Notes: a model not told the origin generated them from the sequence alone. A stretch of DNA of 8,508 nt from JAVBOW01 sp031549495 (GCA_031549495.1 JAVBPS010000050.1:1-8508); one strand, 5' to 3'. Positions 1-7,462 are shown, counted from the stretch's first letter. Program-made: numbers and translations.

Positions 1-7
1 TTCTGTA

Positions 8-130
8 ACATCAAAAGATATATCAAAACGTACTCCCTAACTACTGTGCGGTAACTTCCACTTATCTTTTTGATATAAGTATGTTCCCACACATTCGTTC
101 GGGACGACGTTGATTTGAAAATTTTGATGT
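8..130. repeat. Nested inverted repeats of ATCAAAA upstream of the flavoprotein gene
   Basis: The 7-mer ATCAAAA occurs at 10-16 and 22-28 and in reverse complement at 68-74 and 122-128. The copies pair as two nested inverted repeats. The outer pair is ACATCAAAA (8-16) with TTTTGATGT (122-130), and the inner pair is TATATCAAAA (19-28) with TTTTGATATA (68-77), both exact. No coding region was recognised in 1-175. The inner pair could form a hairpin with a 39-nt loop. The boxes could be regulator sites, or the 3' end structure of a gene to the left of the window. In AT-rich DNA part of this may be chance. Confidence 0.4.
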
Positions 131-149
131 GTCTTTTGTGGTAAAAACG

Positions 150-157
150 TACCTTTG
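150..157 (+). promoter_or_regulatory. Probable Bacteroidota -7 promoter element for the flavoprotein-alkylation repair operon
   Basis: TACCTTTG matches the Bacteroidota consensus TAnnTTTG. It lies 18 bases before the ATG at 176, so transcription would start near 163 with a leader of only about 12-14 nt. A TTTG at 123-126 could be the -33 element, but the 23-nt spacer is longer than the usual 19-21. The element also argues against the in-frame TTG at 155 as a start codon, because that TTG is part of the promoter. Confidence 0.6.
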
Positions 158-175
158 TATATAATCGCTACCGCC

Positions 176-730
176 ATGAAAAAAATAGAAATCATCTCCG
201 CCAGCGTGCGCGACGGCCGCCTGAGTCACCGGGGAGCGCTCTTCCTCGACCATTTTCTGCGCGCCAACGACCTGGCCGAAAGCCATATCCTCGACCTGAA
301 AGAGTACGCTTTTCCGCTGTTCCACGAACGTTACCCCATGCAGAAGAATCCCTCGCCCGAAGTCGTCGATTTCGCTTCGCGCGTGGCTGCCGCGGACGGA
401 GTGATCATCGTCACGCCGGTCTACAATGCCAGTTGCGCACCCGCGCTGCTCAATGCCGTCGACCTGCTGGTCACGGAGTGGGCGCGCAAACCTGTGGCGA
501 TCTACTCGGGGACGTACACCCCCGTGCCGGGTATCGCCACGGTGCAGGAGGTGCAGAAACTGATGCTCAAACTGGGCGCCCTGGTGACCCCTGCGCTCGG
601 CACGTTCATCAATTTGCTCACCAATATGGATGAAAACGGCGTTCCGGCCGATCCGGAGCCGTTCGTCAGGATCATGCGCCCGCCCGTGGACGGGTTGCTG
701 TGGATGATCGATCAAATGGGCGGGAAATGA
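176..730 (+). CDS. NAD(P)H-dependent FMN reductase-like flavoprotein
   Basis: The 184-residue protein has the flavodoxin-like fold of the NADPH-dependent FMN reductase family (PF03358): cytoplasmic enzymes that bind FMN and reduce flavins, quinones, azo dyes or chromate. What is visible is the N-terminal beta strand and phosphate loop region KIEIISASVRDGRLSHR (residues 3-19), where the usual GSxR reads SASVR, and the strand plus flavin loop VIIVTPVYNASCAPALLNAVD (76-96 region), which matches the family's VTPEYN...LKNAID. Length is normal for the family. The ATG at 176 is chosen because the upstream TTG at 155 lies inside the -7 element. There is no Shine-Dalgarno sequence. The stop codon overlaps the start of the next gene (ATGA, 727-730), so the two are probably translationally coupled. 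The true substrate cannot be read from the sequence. Family is fairly certain, specific role unknown. Confidence 0.85.
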   Translation: MKKIEIISASVRDGRLSHRGALFLDHFLRANDLAESHILDLKEYAFPLFHERYPMQKNPSPEVVDFASRVAAADGVIIVTPVYNASCAPALLNAVDLLVTEWARKPVAIYSGTYTPVPGIATVQEVQKLMLKLGALVTPALGTFINLLTNMDENGVPADPEPFVRIMRPPVDGLLWMIDQMGGK

Positions 731-1404
731 CGGCACAGGAAGTTTTAGCCCGGTTGGAGGAGCTTGGGAATCCGGATTATCTGGCCGGAATGGCCCGTTA
801 CGGTATCGTGGCGGACCACCCGTTCGGGGTGCGGCTTCCGCAGCAACGCCTGATCGCGCGCGAATGCGGGAAATCGCTCTCCCTGGCGTTGGAATTGTGG
901 GCGAGCGGACGGCATGAGGCGCGCATCGTCGCGTCGCTGGTCGCCCCGCCGAAGGAGTTCACGCCCGAAACGATGGATCGGTGGACGGAGCAGTTCGCGA
1001 GTTGGGACGTTTGCGACCAATGTTGCGGCAACCTGTTCCGTTACACCCCTTACTCCTGGGACAAATTGTTCGAATATGCCCGCCGGGAGGAAGAATATGT
1101 ACGCCGGGCGGGGTTTGTCCTGGCTGCCGAGATCGCTATCGGGGATAAAGAACGGGCGGACGAAGATTTTCGGCCTGTGTTCGCCCTGATTCGCGAATAT
1201 TCGACCGATCCGCGCAATTTTGTGAAAAAAGCGGTCAACTGGGCATTGCGTCAGATCGGCAAGCGCAGCCATGTGATGCGGGAAGAGGCGCTTGCCCTCG
1301 CGCTGCAGCTCGCCGCCTCGGAAGACCGTACCGCCCGCTGGATCGGCAAGGACGCCGCGCGGGAATTGACTGAACCGAAAATTCTCGCCCGGATCAAACG
1401 GTAG
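727..1404 (+). CDS. DNA alkylation repair protein, AlkD-like (HEAT-repeat glycosylase family)
   Basis: The 225-residue protein belongs to the DNA alkylation repair family (COG4912, PF08713), whose best-known member, Bacillus cereus AlkD, excises positively charged 3- and 7-alkylpurines without flipping the base. The whole chain is helical HEAT-like repeats. Recognisable stretches are ARYGIVADHPFGVRLPQQR (23-41), SWDVCDQCCGNLF (92-104), EEYVRRAGFVL (122-132) and NFVKKAVNWALRQIGKRS (164-181). From remembered AlkD spacing, W93 and D97 fit AlkD Trp109 and the catalytic Asp113, and R126 or R127 fits Arg148; this should be checked by alignment. The start at 727 is chosen for the 4-base ATGA overlap with the flavoprotein gene; an in-frame ATG at 700 would overlap it by 31 bases. 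The family is clear, but glycosylase activity is inferred, since some relatives bind DNA without known excision. Confidence 0.9.
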   Translation: MTAQEVLARLEELGNPDYLAGMARYGIVADHPFGVRLPQQRLIARECGKSLSLALELWASGRHEARIVASLVAPPKEFTPETMDRWTEQFASWDVCDQCCGNLFRYTPYSWDKLFEYARREEEYVRRAGFVLAAEIAIGDKERADEDFRPVFALIREYSTDPRNFVKKAVNWALRQIGKRSHVMREEALALALQLAASEDRTARWIGKDAARELTEPKILARIKR

Positions 1405-1406
1405 TC

Positions 1407-1500
1407 TTGTCATTCAGAGCGAAGCGAAGAATCTTGGTCGGGCTGTGTTCAGACAATGAGTAATTCCGACCAAGATTCTTCGCTTCGCTCTGAATGACAA
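1407..1500. repeat. Long palindromic intergenic repeat, copy 1
   Basis: Exact 35-bp inverted arms (1407-1441 and 1466-1500) flank a 24-nt loop. The arm core reads GAGCGAAGCGAAGAATCTTG, mirrored as CAAGATTCTTCGCTTCGCTC. The loop begins with GGCTGTGTTC, shared with the two other copies. The copy lies between two convergent genes, 2 bases after the stop codon of the alkylation repair gene, and its right end runs straight into the terminator at 1499. It encodes no transposase. It resembles REP or MITE-like dispersed elements; its spurious translation contains strings such as HSERSEES. Confidence 0.95.
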
Positions 1501-1527
1501 AAGGTGCCGGAAGGCACCTTTTGTTTT
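1499..1527. terminator. Bidirectional intrinsic terminator between convergent genes
   Basis: The stem AAAAGGTGCC / GGCACCTTTT (1499-1508 and 1513-1522) with loop GGAA is perfect. Reading + it is followed by TTTTGTTTT, and reading - by TTTTGTC. It can therefore end both the alkylation repair operon (+) and tpiA (-). On the - strand the T-run is the junction with palindromic repeat copy 1. Confidence 0.88.
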
Positions 1528-1548
1528 GATTGGAAACGGGCTTAAACC

Positions 1549-2304
1549 CTATTCGAACCCCTTGCCGATGGCGATGAAGTCGGCGGCCACGAGTGCGGCC
1601 CCGCCGATCAGTCCGCCGTCCACGTCGGGCTTGGAGAAGATCTCCGCGGCGTTCGAAGGCTTGCAGCTTCCGCCGTAGAGGATCGGGGTCTTCTCGGCCA
1701 TCGCGCCGTATTTGGCGCGCAGCACTTCGCGGATGTAGGCGTGCATATCCTGCGCCTGTTCGGCCGTAGCGGTTTTGCCGGTGCCGATCGCCCATACGGG
1801 TTCGTAGGCGATGATCAGTTGCCCGTACTGCGGGGCGGGCAGGTCGTAGACCACCTCTTCGATCTGGCGGCGGACCACCTCGAAATGCTTGTCCGCTTCG
1901 CGCTCTTCCAGTTTTTCACCCACGCAGAAAATGGGCTGCAAGCCGAGGGCGTAGGCTTCCGTGATCTTCTTCAGTAGGATGGCGCTCGTTTCGCCATAGT
2001 ATTCGCGGCGCTCGGAGTGGCCCAGGATGACGTATTCCACGCCCAGCGAGGCGATCATGCCTGCGGCGACTTCGCCCGTGTAAGCCCCTTTGGGCTCGGC
2101 GGCGCAGTTTTGTGCCGATACGGCGACGCCCGATCCGCGGGTGGCCTTGACGACCTCCGAGAGGTGCGTGAAGGGAGGCGCGACGATCAGTTCGACGTCT
2201 TTTGGCAGCGCACCTTTGGCGGCGATCACCTCTTTGACCAGTTCCACGCCTTCCACGGGGGTGGTGTTCATTTTCCAGTTTCCTGCTACGATTTTCCTTC
2301 TCAT
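1549..2304 (-). CDS. tpiA: Triosephosphate isomerase
   Basis: The 251-residue cytoplasmic enzyme interconverts dihydroxyacetone phosphate and glyceraldehyde 3-phosphate in glycolysis and gluconeogenesis, normally as a homodimer. The (beta/alpha)8 barrel markers are all present: N9 and K11 in VAGNWKMN, the electrophile H96 in ILGHSERR, the catalytic base E168 in AYEPVWAIGTGKTA followed by the mobile loop 6 (about 169-179), and the phosphate-binding YGGSCKP (210-216) and GLIGGA (231-236). The usual YGGSVKP has Cys in place of Val at 214. Length is standard. The start has an A-rich leader and no Shine-Dalgarno sequence. I see no TAnnTTTG element in the 33 bases between this gene and repeat copy 2, so transcription may continue from lysS, which ends 125 bases upstream across the repeat. 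The gene ends at the shared terminator at 1499-1527. Confidence 0.97.
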   Translation of the reverse strand: MRRKIVAGNWKMNTTPVEGVELVKEVIAAKGALPKDVELIVAPPFTHLSEVVKATRGSGVAVSAQNCAAEPKGAYTGEVAAGMIASLGVEYVILGHSERREYYGETSAILLKKITEAYALGLQPIFCVGEKLEEREADKHFEVVRRQIEEVVYDLPAPQYGQLIIAYEPVWAIGTGKTATAEQAQDMHAYIREVLRAKYGAMAEKTPILYGGSCKPSNAAEIFSKPDVDGGLIGGAALVAADFIAIGKGFE

Positions 2305-2336
2305 TGTCTTATGATTTTTAGTATATTTATTCCGAG

Positions 2337-2426
2337 TTTGTCATTCTGAACGAAGTGAAGAATCTTGGCCGGGCTGTGTTCAGAACAATTCAGACCAAGA
2401 TTCTTCACTTCGTTCAGAATGACAAA
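2337..2426. repeat. Long palindromic intergenic repeat, copy 2 (covarying variant)
   Basis: Inverted arms of 34 bp (2337-2370 and 2393-2426) with one mismatch (C2369 against A2394) flank a 22-nt loop containing GGCTGTGTTC at 2372-2381. The arm core is GAACGAAGTGAAGAATCTTG instead of GAGCGAAGCGAAGAATCTTG, and the other arm carries the matching changes. The copy fills the lysS-tpiA gap, 3 bases beyond the lysS stop codon. In the - strand transcript the mismatch would be a G-U pair, so the hairpin would be fully paired in a lysS-tpiA mRNA. Confidence 0.95.
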
Positions 2427-2429
2427 AAA

Positions 2430-4154
2430 TTATTCGAGCCAGGTTTTCACCTCGTCCGGGGAGGGGTTTTTCAGCCCGGCCTTGTTCTTCTTGTTGTAAC
2501 CGCACATGTCGTTGAACAACTTCCCTGCCGACACTTTGCGCAGCCCTTCCAGCGTTTCGAAACCCATCTTGCGCAGCACGGCGACCCATTCGGCGGGAAT
2601 GCCCGCGGCGGTGAATTTGTCGTCGCCGTCCTTCAAAGCATTGCGCTCGGGGCGCATCTGCGGACAGAAAAGCACATCCTGGATCGAGGGCTGATCGGTC
2701 ATGAACATCGTCAGGCGGTCGATGCCCATGCCCATCCCCGAGCAGGTCGGCATGCCGTATTCCAGCGCGCGCACGAAGTCCATGTCGATGAACATCGCCT
2801 CGTCGTCGCCCTTCTCGCTCAGGCGCAGCTGCTCCTGGAAGCGATCCAACTGGTCGATCGGGTCGTTCAACTCGGAATAGGCGTTGCAAAGTTCCTTGCC
2901 GTTGACGAACAGCTCGAAACGCTCCGTCAATTCGGGATTGGTGCGGTGGCGCTTGCACAGGGGCGACATCTCGATGGGGTAGTCCATAATAAAGGTGGGC
3001 TGAATCAATTCCTCTTCGCAGTACTGGCCGAAGATGGCGTCGATCAGCTTGCCCGTGCCCATCGTAGGGTCGGTCTCCACGTTCAGTTTTGCGCATGCTG
3101 CGCGCAATTCGTCCTCCGTTTTACCCGCGATATCGAAGCCGGTCTTATCGAGGATGGCCTGCGTCATGGTCAGGCGGCGGAAAGGAGCCTTGAAATCGAT
3201 CGTGCGCTCGCCGACCTTCACCTCTGTGGTGCCGTGCAGGGCAAGGGCCACACGTTCGAGCATCTGCTCGACGAACTCCATCATCCAGATGTAATCCTTG
3301 TAGGCCACGTAGATCTCCATGACGGTGAATTCGGGGTTGTGCGTGCGGTCCATTCCCTCATTCCGGAAATCCTTCGCGAATTCGTACACCCCGTCGAAAC
3401 CGCCCACGATCAGCTTTTTGAGATACAGCTCGTTGGCGATGCGCAGGTACAACGGCATATCGAGCGTATTGTGGTGCGTGATGAAAGGACGCGCCGTCGC
3501 GCCGCCCGGGATGGGCTGCAGGATGGGCGTCTCGACCTCCAGATAGCCGCGTTCGTTGAAAAAGGCGCGCATCGTGTTGACGATCTTCGCCCGCTTGACG
3601 AACACCTCGCGCACCTGCGGGTTGACCACCAGGTCGACGTACCGCTGGCGGTAACGCACCTCGGGGTCGGTGAACGCGTCGTAGGTCTGCCCGTCCTTCT
3701 CCTTGACGATGGGCAGCGGGCGCAGCGACTTGCTGAGCAGCTTGAAACCCTGGCAGTGTACCGAAAGCTCGCCCATCTGGGTGATGAAAGCGAACCCTTC
3801 GACCCCCACGAAATCGCCGATGTCGAGCAATTTTTTAAATACGGTGTTGTACATCACTGGCTCCTGTCCCTCGGGCGTGATGTCGTCGCGGCGCAGGTAG
3901 ACCTGGATGCGCCCCGTGTGATCCTGCAGTTCGAAGAACGAGGCGCTGCCCATGATGCGGCGCGACATGATGCGGCCGGCGATGCGTACGTGGGCGAAGT
4001 TGCCCTTCGCTGCGTCGTACTCCGCGGTGATCTGGCCCGCGGTGGCGGTGACTTCAAATTTTTCGGCAGGGTAGGGATCGATGCCCATCGCGCGCAATTT
4101 CTCAAGCGAATCGCGCCGCAACAGTTGCTGTTCGTTCAGTTCAGGGACGTTCAT
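2430..4154 (-). CDS. lysS: Lysyl-tRNA synthetase, class II
   Basis: This 574-residue cytoplasmic enzyme charges tRNA-Lys with lysine using ATP. An N-terminal OB-fold anticodon-binding domain lies at about 56-140 (VRIAGRIMSRRIMGSASFFE at its start). The class II catalytic domain follows, with motif 1 FFNERGYLEVETPIL (198-212), motif 2 FRNEGMDRTHNPEFTVMEIY (263-282) and motif 3 GMGMGIDRLTMFM (473-485). LysRS-type residues before motif 3 include ELCNAYSELNDP (421-432). About 70 residues (505-574) extend past the usual end of the E. coli type enzyme; this tail is typical of Bacteroidota LysRS as I remember it. The ATG at 4154 is chosen because MNVPELNEQQLLRR fits the family start; the in-frame TTG at 4184 sits inside the promoter. 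tpiA lies downstream on the same strand. Confidence 0.97.
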   Translation of the reverse strand: MNVPELNEQQLLRRDSLEKLRAMGIDPYPAEKFEVTATAGQITAEYDAAKGNFAHVRIAGRIMSRRIMGSASFFELQDHTGRIQVYLRRDDITPEGQEPVMYNTVFKKLLDIGDFVGVEGFAFITQMGELSVHCQGFKLLSKSLRPLPIVKEKDGQTYDAFTDPEVRYRQRYVDLVVNPQVREVFVKRAKIVNTMRAFFNERGYLEVETPILQPIPGGATARPFITHHNTLDMPLYLRIANELYLKKLIVGGFDGVYEFAKDFRNEGMDRTHNPEFTVMEIYVAYKDYIWMMEFVEQMLERVALALHGTTEVKVGERTIDFKAPFRRLTMTQAILDKTGFDIAGKTEDELRAACAKLNVETDPTMGTGKLIDAIFGQYCEEELIQPTFIMDYPIEMSPLCKRHRTNPELTERFELFVNGKELCNAYSELNDPIDQLDRFQEQLRLSEKGDDEAMFIDMDFVRALEYGMPTCSGMGMGIDRLTMFMTDQPSIQDVLFCPQMRPERNALKDGDDKFTAAGIPAEWVAVLRKMGFETLEGLRKVSAGKLFNDMCGYNKKNKAGLKNPSPDEVKTWLE

Positions 4155-4181
4155 GGCGAATGAAGAATAGGAGTTAAGCCG

Positions 4182-4189
4182 CAAAATTA
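4182..4189 (-). promoter_or_regulatory. Probable -7 promoter element for lysS
   Basis: On the - strand the bases read TAATTTTG, a match to TAnnTTTG, 27 bases before the lysS ATG. The predicted leader is about 20 nt. No clear TTTG was found at the expected -33 distance. The element lies within the 224-base divergent gap shared with the secDF promoter; apart from the palindrome TAAAAATTTTTA (4190-4201) I see nothing else in that gap. Confidence 0.55.
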
Positions 4190-4284
4190 TAAAAATTTTT
4201 AGTAATTCGCGATGCCGGGGCGAAAAATGCGGGTCCGGGCAGGAACGGAAAAACGGAAATTTGTGGAGATTCCGGGGACCGTAA

Positions 4285-4314
4285 TTGGTATTTCCGAAAA
4301 AATATATACTTTTG
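4285..4314 (+). promoter_or_regulatory. secDF promoter with -33 and -7 elements
   Basis: TACTTTTG (4307-4314) matches the -7 consensus TAnnTTTG, and TTG at 4285-4287 lies exactly 19 bases upstream, the spacing expected of the -33 element. This is the best-formed promoter in the window. The predicted start near 4320 gives a leader of about 59 nt that is A-rich just before the ATG and lacks a Shine-Dalgarno sequence, as is usual for strongly expressed Bacteroidota genes. Confidence 0.75.
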
Positions 4315-4378
4315 CACTCTATTGGCTACGAACACCAACACGGGAAAAAACTAATAAATCATAAATCCATAACAAACA

Positions 4379-7300
4379 ATGCAGAATAAAGGTGCAATCA
4401 GGCTGGTGGCTATCCTCTTGGGGTTAGCGTGCCTCTACCAGCTTTCGTTTACGTTCGTGACGCGCAATGTGGAGGGCAAGGCTGCCGCCTACGCTGCCGG
4501 CGACATGAAAAAAGAGCAGGCTTACCTCGACTCGGTACGCAATCAGCCTGTTTATGACTTGTGGTTCATCTCCTTTACTTATAAGGAGTGCAAGGACAAG
4601 GAACTCAACCTGGGTCTCGACCTTCGCGGCGGGATGAACGTGATGCTCGAGATCTCGGTCGAGGACGTGGTCAAGGCGCTGTCGAACAACAGCAAGGACC
4701 CGATCTTCACCCAGGCCCTCGCCCAGGCTCGCGAAGCCCAGAAGATGAAGGGCGGTTCGGAAGATTACGTGTCGCTCTTCGCCAAGGCTTACAATGAGCT
4801 CTCCGGCGGCGCTCCGCTGGCGATGATCTTCGCCACGGCCGACCTGAAGGAGAAGGTCAACTCCACGTCGACCAACGAAGAGGTGGTCAAGGTGTTGCGT
4901 GAGGAATCCGAGAGCGCCATCGCCAACTCGTTCAACGTGCTCTCGCGCCGTATCGACCGTTTCGGCGTCACCCAGCCCAATATCCAGCGCCTGAAAAACT
5001 CCGGCCGTATTCTTGTCGAACTTCCCGGCGTGAAGGAACCCGAGCGCGTGCGCAAACTGCTGCAGGGTACCGCCAGCCTCGAATTCTGGGCTACCTATGA
5101 CAATACAGCTATCTACCCGATGCTCGCAGCCGCCGACCAGGCGGTCAAAGAGTTCGTCGACTCGCAGAAAGCCGACACGGCGGAAGTGGATACCGCTGCC
5201 GCCGAGGCTGTGGAGGCTCAGGCTGAGGCCGAGGCCGTGAAGGAAGATAACGCGCTGCTCGCCCAGATGGATTCGACGGCTATGGCCACTGCCGCAACGG
5301 CGCAGGACAGGGCCCGTATGCTGGCCGATTATCCGCTGCTCAGCCGTCTGCGTCCCATGGATCCCCGCGCCCAGGGCGCGATCGTCGGCACTGCGATCGC
5401 CGCCGATATGGACACGATCAACTATTTCCTGAACCTGCCCAATGTGAAGGCTATGCTGCCGCGTGACCTGAAACTGATGTGGGGTGTCAAACCGGCCAGC
5501 GATAACGATAATATTTACGAACTCTACGCCATCCGCGTGCCTGCCAGCGGCAAAGCCCCGCTCGACGGCGGCGCTGTTTCTGAAGCGCACGAAGAGTATT
5601 CCCAGCACGGTTCGAGCGCCGAGGTTTCGATGACGATGAACTCGCAGGGCGCCAAGTCGTGGGCCCGCCTGACGGCCGACAACGTAGGCTCGTGCATCGC
5701 CATCGTGCTCGACGGTTTCGTCTATTCCGCCCCCCGCGTGAGCAACGCCATCGAAGGTGGCCGCTCGTCGATCACCGGCCACTTCACCATCCAGGAGGCA
5801 AAAGACCTGGCCAACGTGCTCAAGTCGGGTAAACTGCCCGCCCCCGCCACGATCGTGCAGGACACGGTGGTCGGTCCCTCGCTCGGCCAGGAGTCGATCA
5901 ACGCCGGTATGTTCTCCTTTATCCTGGCGTTCATTCTGGTGCTGTGTTACATGTTCTTCTATTATAACCGCGCGGGCCTGATCGCCAACGTGGCGCTGAT
6001 CTGCAACCTGTTCTTCCTGTTCGGGGTGCTCGCCTCGTTCGGGGCGGTGCTGACGCTGCCCGGTATCGCCGGTATCGTGCTCACGATGGGTATGGCGGTC
6101 GACGCGAACGTAATTATCTATGAGCGTATCAAGGAAGAATTGCGATCCGGCAAGGGTCTGAGCCTGGCTATTAAGGAGGGCTTCTCGAATGCCTATTCGG
6201 CCATCATCGACGGCCAGATGACCACGATGATCACCGGTATCGTGCTCTTTATCTTCGGTACGGGCCCCGTGCAGGGTTTCGCCACCACGCTGATCATCGG
6301 TATCATCACCTCGCTCTTCTCGGCGATCTTCATCACCCGCCTGATCATCTCCGATTTGACGGACAAAGAGAAACACGTGATCAAATTCTCGAACCGCTGG
6401 ACCGAGAACTTCCTCTATAACACCCACGTCAACTTCATCGGTATCCGCAAGATCACCTATATCGTTTCGGTAGCCCTGCTGGTCGTCTGCTGCGTGTCGT
6501 TCGCCACGCGCGGGCTGAACTACGGTGTGGACTTCACCGGTGGCCGCGCCTATGTGGTGCGTTTCGATAGGAATGTGACGGCCGAAGAGGTGCGCGAAGC
6601 GCTCCAGACGGTCTTCACGGACGACCGGAGCGGTAGCGTCGAGGTGAAACAGTACGGTAACGAGAACCAGATGCGTATCGTCACCCAGTATAAGATGGTC
6701 TCCGAAACCGAGGAGGCCGGCGAGGTGACCGCCGAGATCAACGCCATGCTCTACAAGGCCCTCGCTCCCCTTTACACGGCACCGCTGAATGAGCAGGATT
6801 TCTATACCACGGTGAAGAACCCCAACGGGATCATCTCGATGGATATGGTCGGCTCGGCTGTGTCGAACGAGATCACCCGTAAGTCGATCATTGCCGTGAT
6901 ATTCAGTCTGCTGGCTATCGCAGCCTATATCGCCATCCGTTTCAAGAAATGGCAATGGGGTCTGGGCGGCGTGGTTTCGCTGGCGCACGACGCCGTGCTG
7001 ACCGTCGGTATTTTTTCGCTGTTCTACGGCCTGCTGCCCTTCAACCTGGAGGTCAATCAGTCGTTCATCGCGGCGATCCTGACCATCATCGGTTACTCGA
7101 TCAACGACACGGTGATCATCTTCGACCGTATCCGCGAGTATATGGGCCTGTATCCCAAGCGCGACCTGAAGGAGAACATCAACATGGCGATCAACAGCAC
7201 CCTGGCCCGTACGGTGAACACCGCCGGTACGACCCTGATCGTGCTCGTGGCCATCTTCTTCTTCGGCGGCGAGGTGATCCGCGGCTTCGTGTTCGCGCTG

Positions 7301-7405
7301 CTGTTCGGTATCCTGATCGGTACCTTCTCCTCGGTGTTCGTCGCAACGCCCATCGCTTACGACGCCATCATGCGCAAGGGGAAAAAAGCCGCTGTTAAGA
7401 AATAA
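4379..7405 (+). CDS. secDF: Protein translocase subunit SecDF (fused SecD-SecF)
   Basis: The 1008-residue inner-membrane protein joins SecD and SecF in one chain. It assists SecYEG by pulling exported proteins to the periplasmic side using the proton gradient. SecD half: TM1 at about 7-26, the LNLGLDLRGG motif (76-85), a large periplasmic P1 region to about 500, then membrane helices from 511 to 657 holding the conserved GMAVDANVIIYERIKEE (571-587). SecF half: a membrane helix at 692-709, GLNYGVDFTGGRAY (712-725), a periplasmic region, and helices from 835 to 990 with SINDTVIIFDRIREYM (907-922). This fits 12 helices in all. Residues 254-312 form an Ala/Glu-rich low-complexity insert inside P1. 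The chain ends in a lysine-rich tail (KGKKAAVKK). The ATG at 4379 follows a clear promoter. A terminator lies 17 bases downstream, so the gene is probably monocistronic. Confidence 0.97.
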   Translation: MQNKGAIRLVAILLGLACLYQLSFTFVTRNVEGKAAAYAAGDMKKEQAYLDSVRNQPVYDLWFISFTYKECKDKELNLGLDLRGGMNVMLEISVEDVVKALSNNSKDPIFTQALAQAREAQKMKGGSEDYVSLFAKAYNELSGGAPLAMIFATADLKEKVNSTSTNEEVVKVLREESESAIANSFNVLSRRIDRFGVTQPNIQRLKNSGRILVELPGVKEPERVRKLLQGTASLEFWATYDNTAIYPMLAAADQAVKEFVDSQKADTAEVDTAAAEAVEAQAEAEAVKEDNALLAQMDSTAMATAATAQDRARMLADYPLLSRLRPMDPRAQGAIVGTAIAADMDTINYFLNLPNVKAMLPRDLKLMWGVKPASDNDNIYELYAIRVPASGKAPLDGGAVSEAHEEYSQHGSSAEVSMTMNSQGAKSWARLTADNVGSCIAIVLDGFVYSAPRVSNAIEGGRSSITGHFTIQEAKDLANVLKSGKLPAPATIVQDTVVGPSLGQESINAGMFSFILAFILVLCYMFFYYNRAGLIANVALICNLFFLFGVLASFGAVLTLPGIAGIVLTMGMAVDANVIIYERIKEELRSGKGLSLAIKEGFSNAYSAIIDGQMTTMITGIVLFIFGTGPVQGFATTLIIGIITSLFSAIFITRLIISDLTDKEKHVIKFSNRWTENFLYNTHVNFIGIRKITYIVSVALLVVCCVSFATRGLNYGVDFTGGRAYVVRFDRNVTAEEVREALQTVFTDDRSGSVEVKQYGNENQMRIVTQYKMVSETEEAGEVTAEINAMLYKALAPLYTAPLNEQDFYTTVKNPNGIISMDMVGSAVSNEITRKSIIAVIFSLLAIAAYIAIRFKKWQWGLGGVVSLAHDAVLTVGIFSLFYGLLPFNLEVNQSFIAAILTIIGYSINDTVIIFDRIREYMGLYPKRDLKENINMAINSTLARTVNTAGTTLIVLVAIFFFGGEVIRGFVFALLFGILIGTFSSVFVATPIAYDAIMRKGKKAAVKK

Positions 7406-7421
7406 GATAAGTTTTCCGTAA

Positions 7422-7462
7422 AGAATGGGCTGACCTACCCGGGTCGGCCCGTTCTGTTTTTT
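7422..7462 (+). terminator. Intrinsic terminator of secDF
   Basis: A 14-bp stem (7422-7435 with 7442-7455, two G-U type pairs) encloses the loop TACCCG and is followed by GTTTTTT. It lies 17 bases after the secDF stop codon. The T-run continues directly into palindromic repeat copy 3, so terminator and repeat share bases 7459-7462. Confidence 0.9.

Noticed and set aside
155..175. TTG at 155 as the start of the flavoprotein gene
   Set aside because: The TTG is part of the TACCTTTG promoter element and would precede the expected transcription start. The ATG at 176 fits the family N-terminus.
2318..2334. TTAGTATATTTATTCCG on the + strand, resembling the promoter before the diadenylate cyclase gene
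   Set aside because: It has TATATTTA instead of TATATTTG, points antisense into lysS, and no + strand gene follows. The likeness is probably chance in AT-rich DNA.
2355..4163. A 602-codon open frame on the + strand opposite lysS
   Set aside because: It begins inside repeat copy 2 and has low-complexity His/Leu/Asp-rich sequence. lysS on the - strand has all class II synthetase motifs, so this is a shadow frame.
4155..4184. Upstream TTG start for lysS adding ten residues
   Set aside because: The TTG overlaps the probable -7 element (4182-4189), and MNVPELNEQQ at 4154 fits the usual LysRS start in this phylum.
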